The notes beneath the pieces are model-generated. The model did no database searches. It was given only the letters and a program-made list of their open reading frames with translations, and had not been told where the DNA came from. The translations under genes were made by a program, and so were the position numbers. From an uncultured Micrococcus sp. (GTDB lineage Bacteria > Actinomycetota > Actinomycetes > Actinomycetales > Micrococcaceae), in the NCBI GenBank assembly GCA_946222435.1, contig CAMIOJ010000109.1, positions 1 to 7,163 of the forward strand: a stretch of DNA of 7,163 nucleotides, written 5' to 3'. Positions 6,878 to 7,163 of the stretch are shown here, piece after piece; within the stretch, counting starts at the first letter, position 1; every line of letters starts with the position of its first letter.

Positions 6878-6980
6878 GTGCATCTCAGTGGGGTGAGACC
6901 TCCCAGGAAGTCCCGGTCGGTCTCGGTGGATGAATCACCGCGAGAGCGAACCCCCTCAGGTTCCACTCCGTGAGATGCAC
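6878..6980 (-). ncRNA. Candidate structured 5' leader (cis-acting RNA) of the importer operon
   Basis: In minus-strand RNA a perfect 10-bp helix P1 (6980-6971 with 6887-6878) closes a region with three hairpins. P2 is 5 bp (6963-6959 with 6952-6948, loop of 6). P3 is 4-5 bp (6940-6936 with 6928-6924, loop of 7). P4 has 6 bp (6924-6919 with 6900-6895), a GA/GA internal loop, then 5 bp with one G-U (6916-6912 with 6907-6903) and the 4-nt loop ACUU. P3 and P4 compete for 6921-6924. The layout resembles a multibranched regulatory RNA, but I recognise no known riboswitch class in it. The fold was made by eye, with no covariation evidence. If transcription starts near 6976-6978, P1 loses a few pairs. 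Confidence 0.45.
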
Positions 6981-6983
6981 CAC

Positions 6984-7011
6984 ACATTAACCCGACGTGG
7001 GCCACATGCAA
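6984..7011 (-). promoter_or_regulatory. Putative promoter of the importer operon
   Basis: The minus strand has TTGCAT (7011-7006), a 16-nt spacer, then TAATGT (6989-6984), which fits the TANNNT -10 pattern. A start around 6976-6978 would give a leader of about 130 nt. The match is moderate (three of six bases in each box), but this is the best candidate I could find by eye upstream of the binding-protein gene. GACGTGG on the plus strand occurs at 6994-7000, inside the spacer, and again at 7018-7024, just upstream of the -35; these are possible regulator sites. Confidence 0.45.
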
Positions 7012-7024
7012 AAACGTGACGTGG
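6994..7024. repeat. Direct repeat GACGTGG flanking the putative -35 box
   Basis: GACGTGG occurs at 6994-7000 and at 7018-7024, 24 bp start to start and in the same orientation, bracketing the -35 candidate. The spacing is a little over two helical turns, which could suit a dimeric regulator. A 7-bp repeat is short and chance is possible. Confidence 0.3.
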
Positions 7025-7049
7025 AGAACAGGCGCTTCCCAGTTCGATC

Positions 7050-7079
7050 GTTACCCTTTCGTAACTTTCGTGACATAAT
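7050..7079 (+). promoter_or_regulatory. Possible divergent promoter overlapped by repeats
   Basis: On the plus strand TTACCC (7051-7056), a 17-nt spacer and CATAAT (7074-7079, one base off TATAAT) form a plausible promoter pointing out of the window. It is overlaid by a tandem direct repeat, TTTCGTAAC (7057-7065) and TTTCGTGAC (7066-7074), and by the inverted repeat GTTAC/GTAAC (7050-7054 with 7061-7065). This repeat-in-promoter layout fits an operator. GGAGG at 7148-7152 ends 11 nt before the window edge and could serve a start codon just outside. Confidence 0.4.
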
Positions 7080-7163
7080 CGCGCCCGCGCGTGGGAGGCG
7101 TCACCACGGGCACGACGGCGCGGAAGTCGAGCCGCCGCCTCAGGACCGGAGGTCGGCCAGCAG
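7080..7163. other. GC-rich non-coding end, possible 5' leader of a divergent gene
   Basis: No complete gene is seen here. A plus-strand GTG at 7091 opens a frame that runs off the edge, but it has no ribosome site at a usual distance and its G/C-ending codon share is not convincing. GGAGG at 7148-7152 is the only ribosome-site-like signal and would fit a start immediately outside the window. Confidence 0.3.

Noticed and set aside
6848..6883. Upstream ATGs for the binding protein at 6883 and 6865
   Set aside because: They would lengthen the signal peptide n-region atypically. The best ribosome site (GGAG, 8 nt) belongs to the ATG at 6847, and the GGGAGG in the leader is about 15 nt from the 6883 ATG and buried in P4.
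5102..6973. A 623-codon plus-strand open frame across the binding-protein gene
   Set aside because: Antisense shadow of a lipoprotein with signal peptide, lipobox and family motif; the Val/Leu/Gly/Asp-rich product has no domain features.
6878..6980. Known riboswitch classes (TPP, SAM, cobalamin, glycine, c-di-AMP) for the leader
   Set aside because: I looked for their core consensus strings by eye and did not find them in the right order. A covariance search was not possible here.
7091..7163. Partial plus-strand gene starting at GTG 7091
   Set aside because: No suitable ribosome site, the -10 candidate is too far for a clean leaderless start, and codon third positions do not match real genes in the window.
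1..7163. Mobile elements, CRISPR arrays, tRNA or rRNA genes
   Set aside because: No terminal repeats, transposase motifs, regularly spaced repeats, cloverleaf with tRNA landmarks, or rRNA core sequence was seen.

Overview
The window holds one minus-strand operon for a peptide-type ABC importer from a high-GC actinobacterium. Base composition, strongly G/C-ending codons, a GTG start, fused ATPase domains and terminator hairpins without U-runs all point that way. The protein sequences look like Micrococcales, possibly Micrococcaceae (Micrococcus/Kocuria type). That placement is recognition by eye, not a database result.

Transcription runs right to left: substrate-binding lipoprotein (6847 to 4988), 171-nt gap with a strong hairpin, permease B (4816 to 3296), permease C (3290 to 2031, nearly touching or overlapping B), 26-nt gap, then a 612-aa ATPase carrying two complete nucleotide-binding domains (2004 to 166). 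This is the whole set for an Opp/Dpp-family importer: the lipoprotein captures substrate outside, B and C form the channel, and the double ATPase powers it. Small peptides are the most likely substrate by family, but the sequence does not fix the ligand. No regulator, peptidase or second transporter lies in the window.

The right end (6848 to 7163) is non-coding as far as can be supported. It contains a plausible minus-strand promoter (6984 to 7011) and a 5' leader of roughly 130 nt. In that leader a perfect 10-bp closing helix surrounds three hairpins, one with a tandem G-A internal loop; it is a candidate cis-acting RNA and the most unusual item here. Further right, a repeat cluster and a possible plus-strand promoter suggest a divergent gene beyond the window.

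The gap between the binding-protein gene and permease B holds a perfect 15-bp hairpin plus a second set of overlapping repeats. This fits partial termination that gives more binding protein than permease. The left end (1 to 165) has no supported gene. It carries two hairpins, each pairing better on one strand, as expected for tail-to-tail terminators. Other oddities are a permease B enlarged by about six extra membrane segments, a long disordered tail on permease C, and a fused ATPase with too few cysteines for the Fe-S cluster reported in some relatives.
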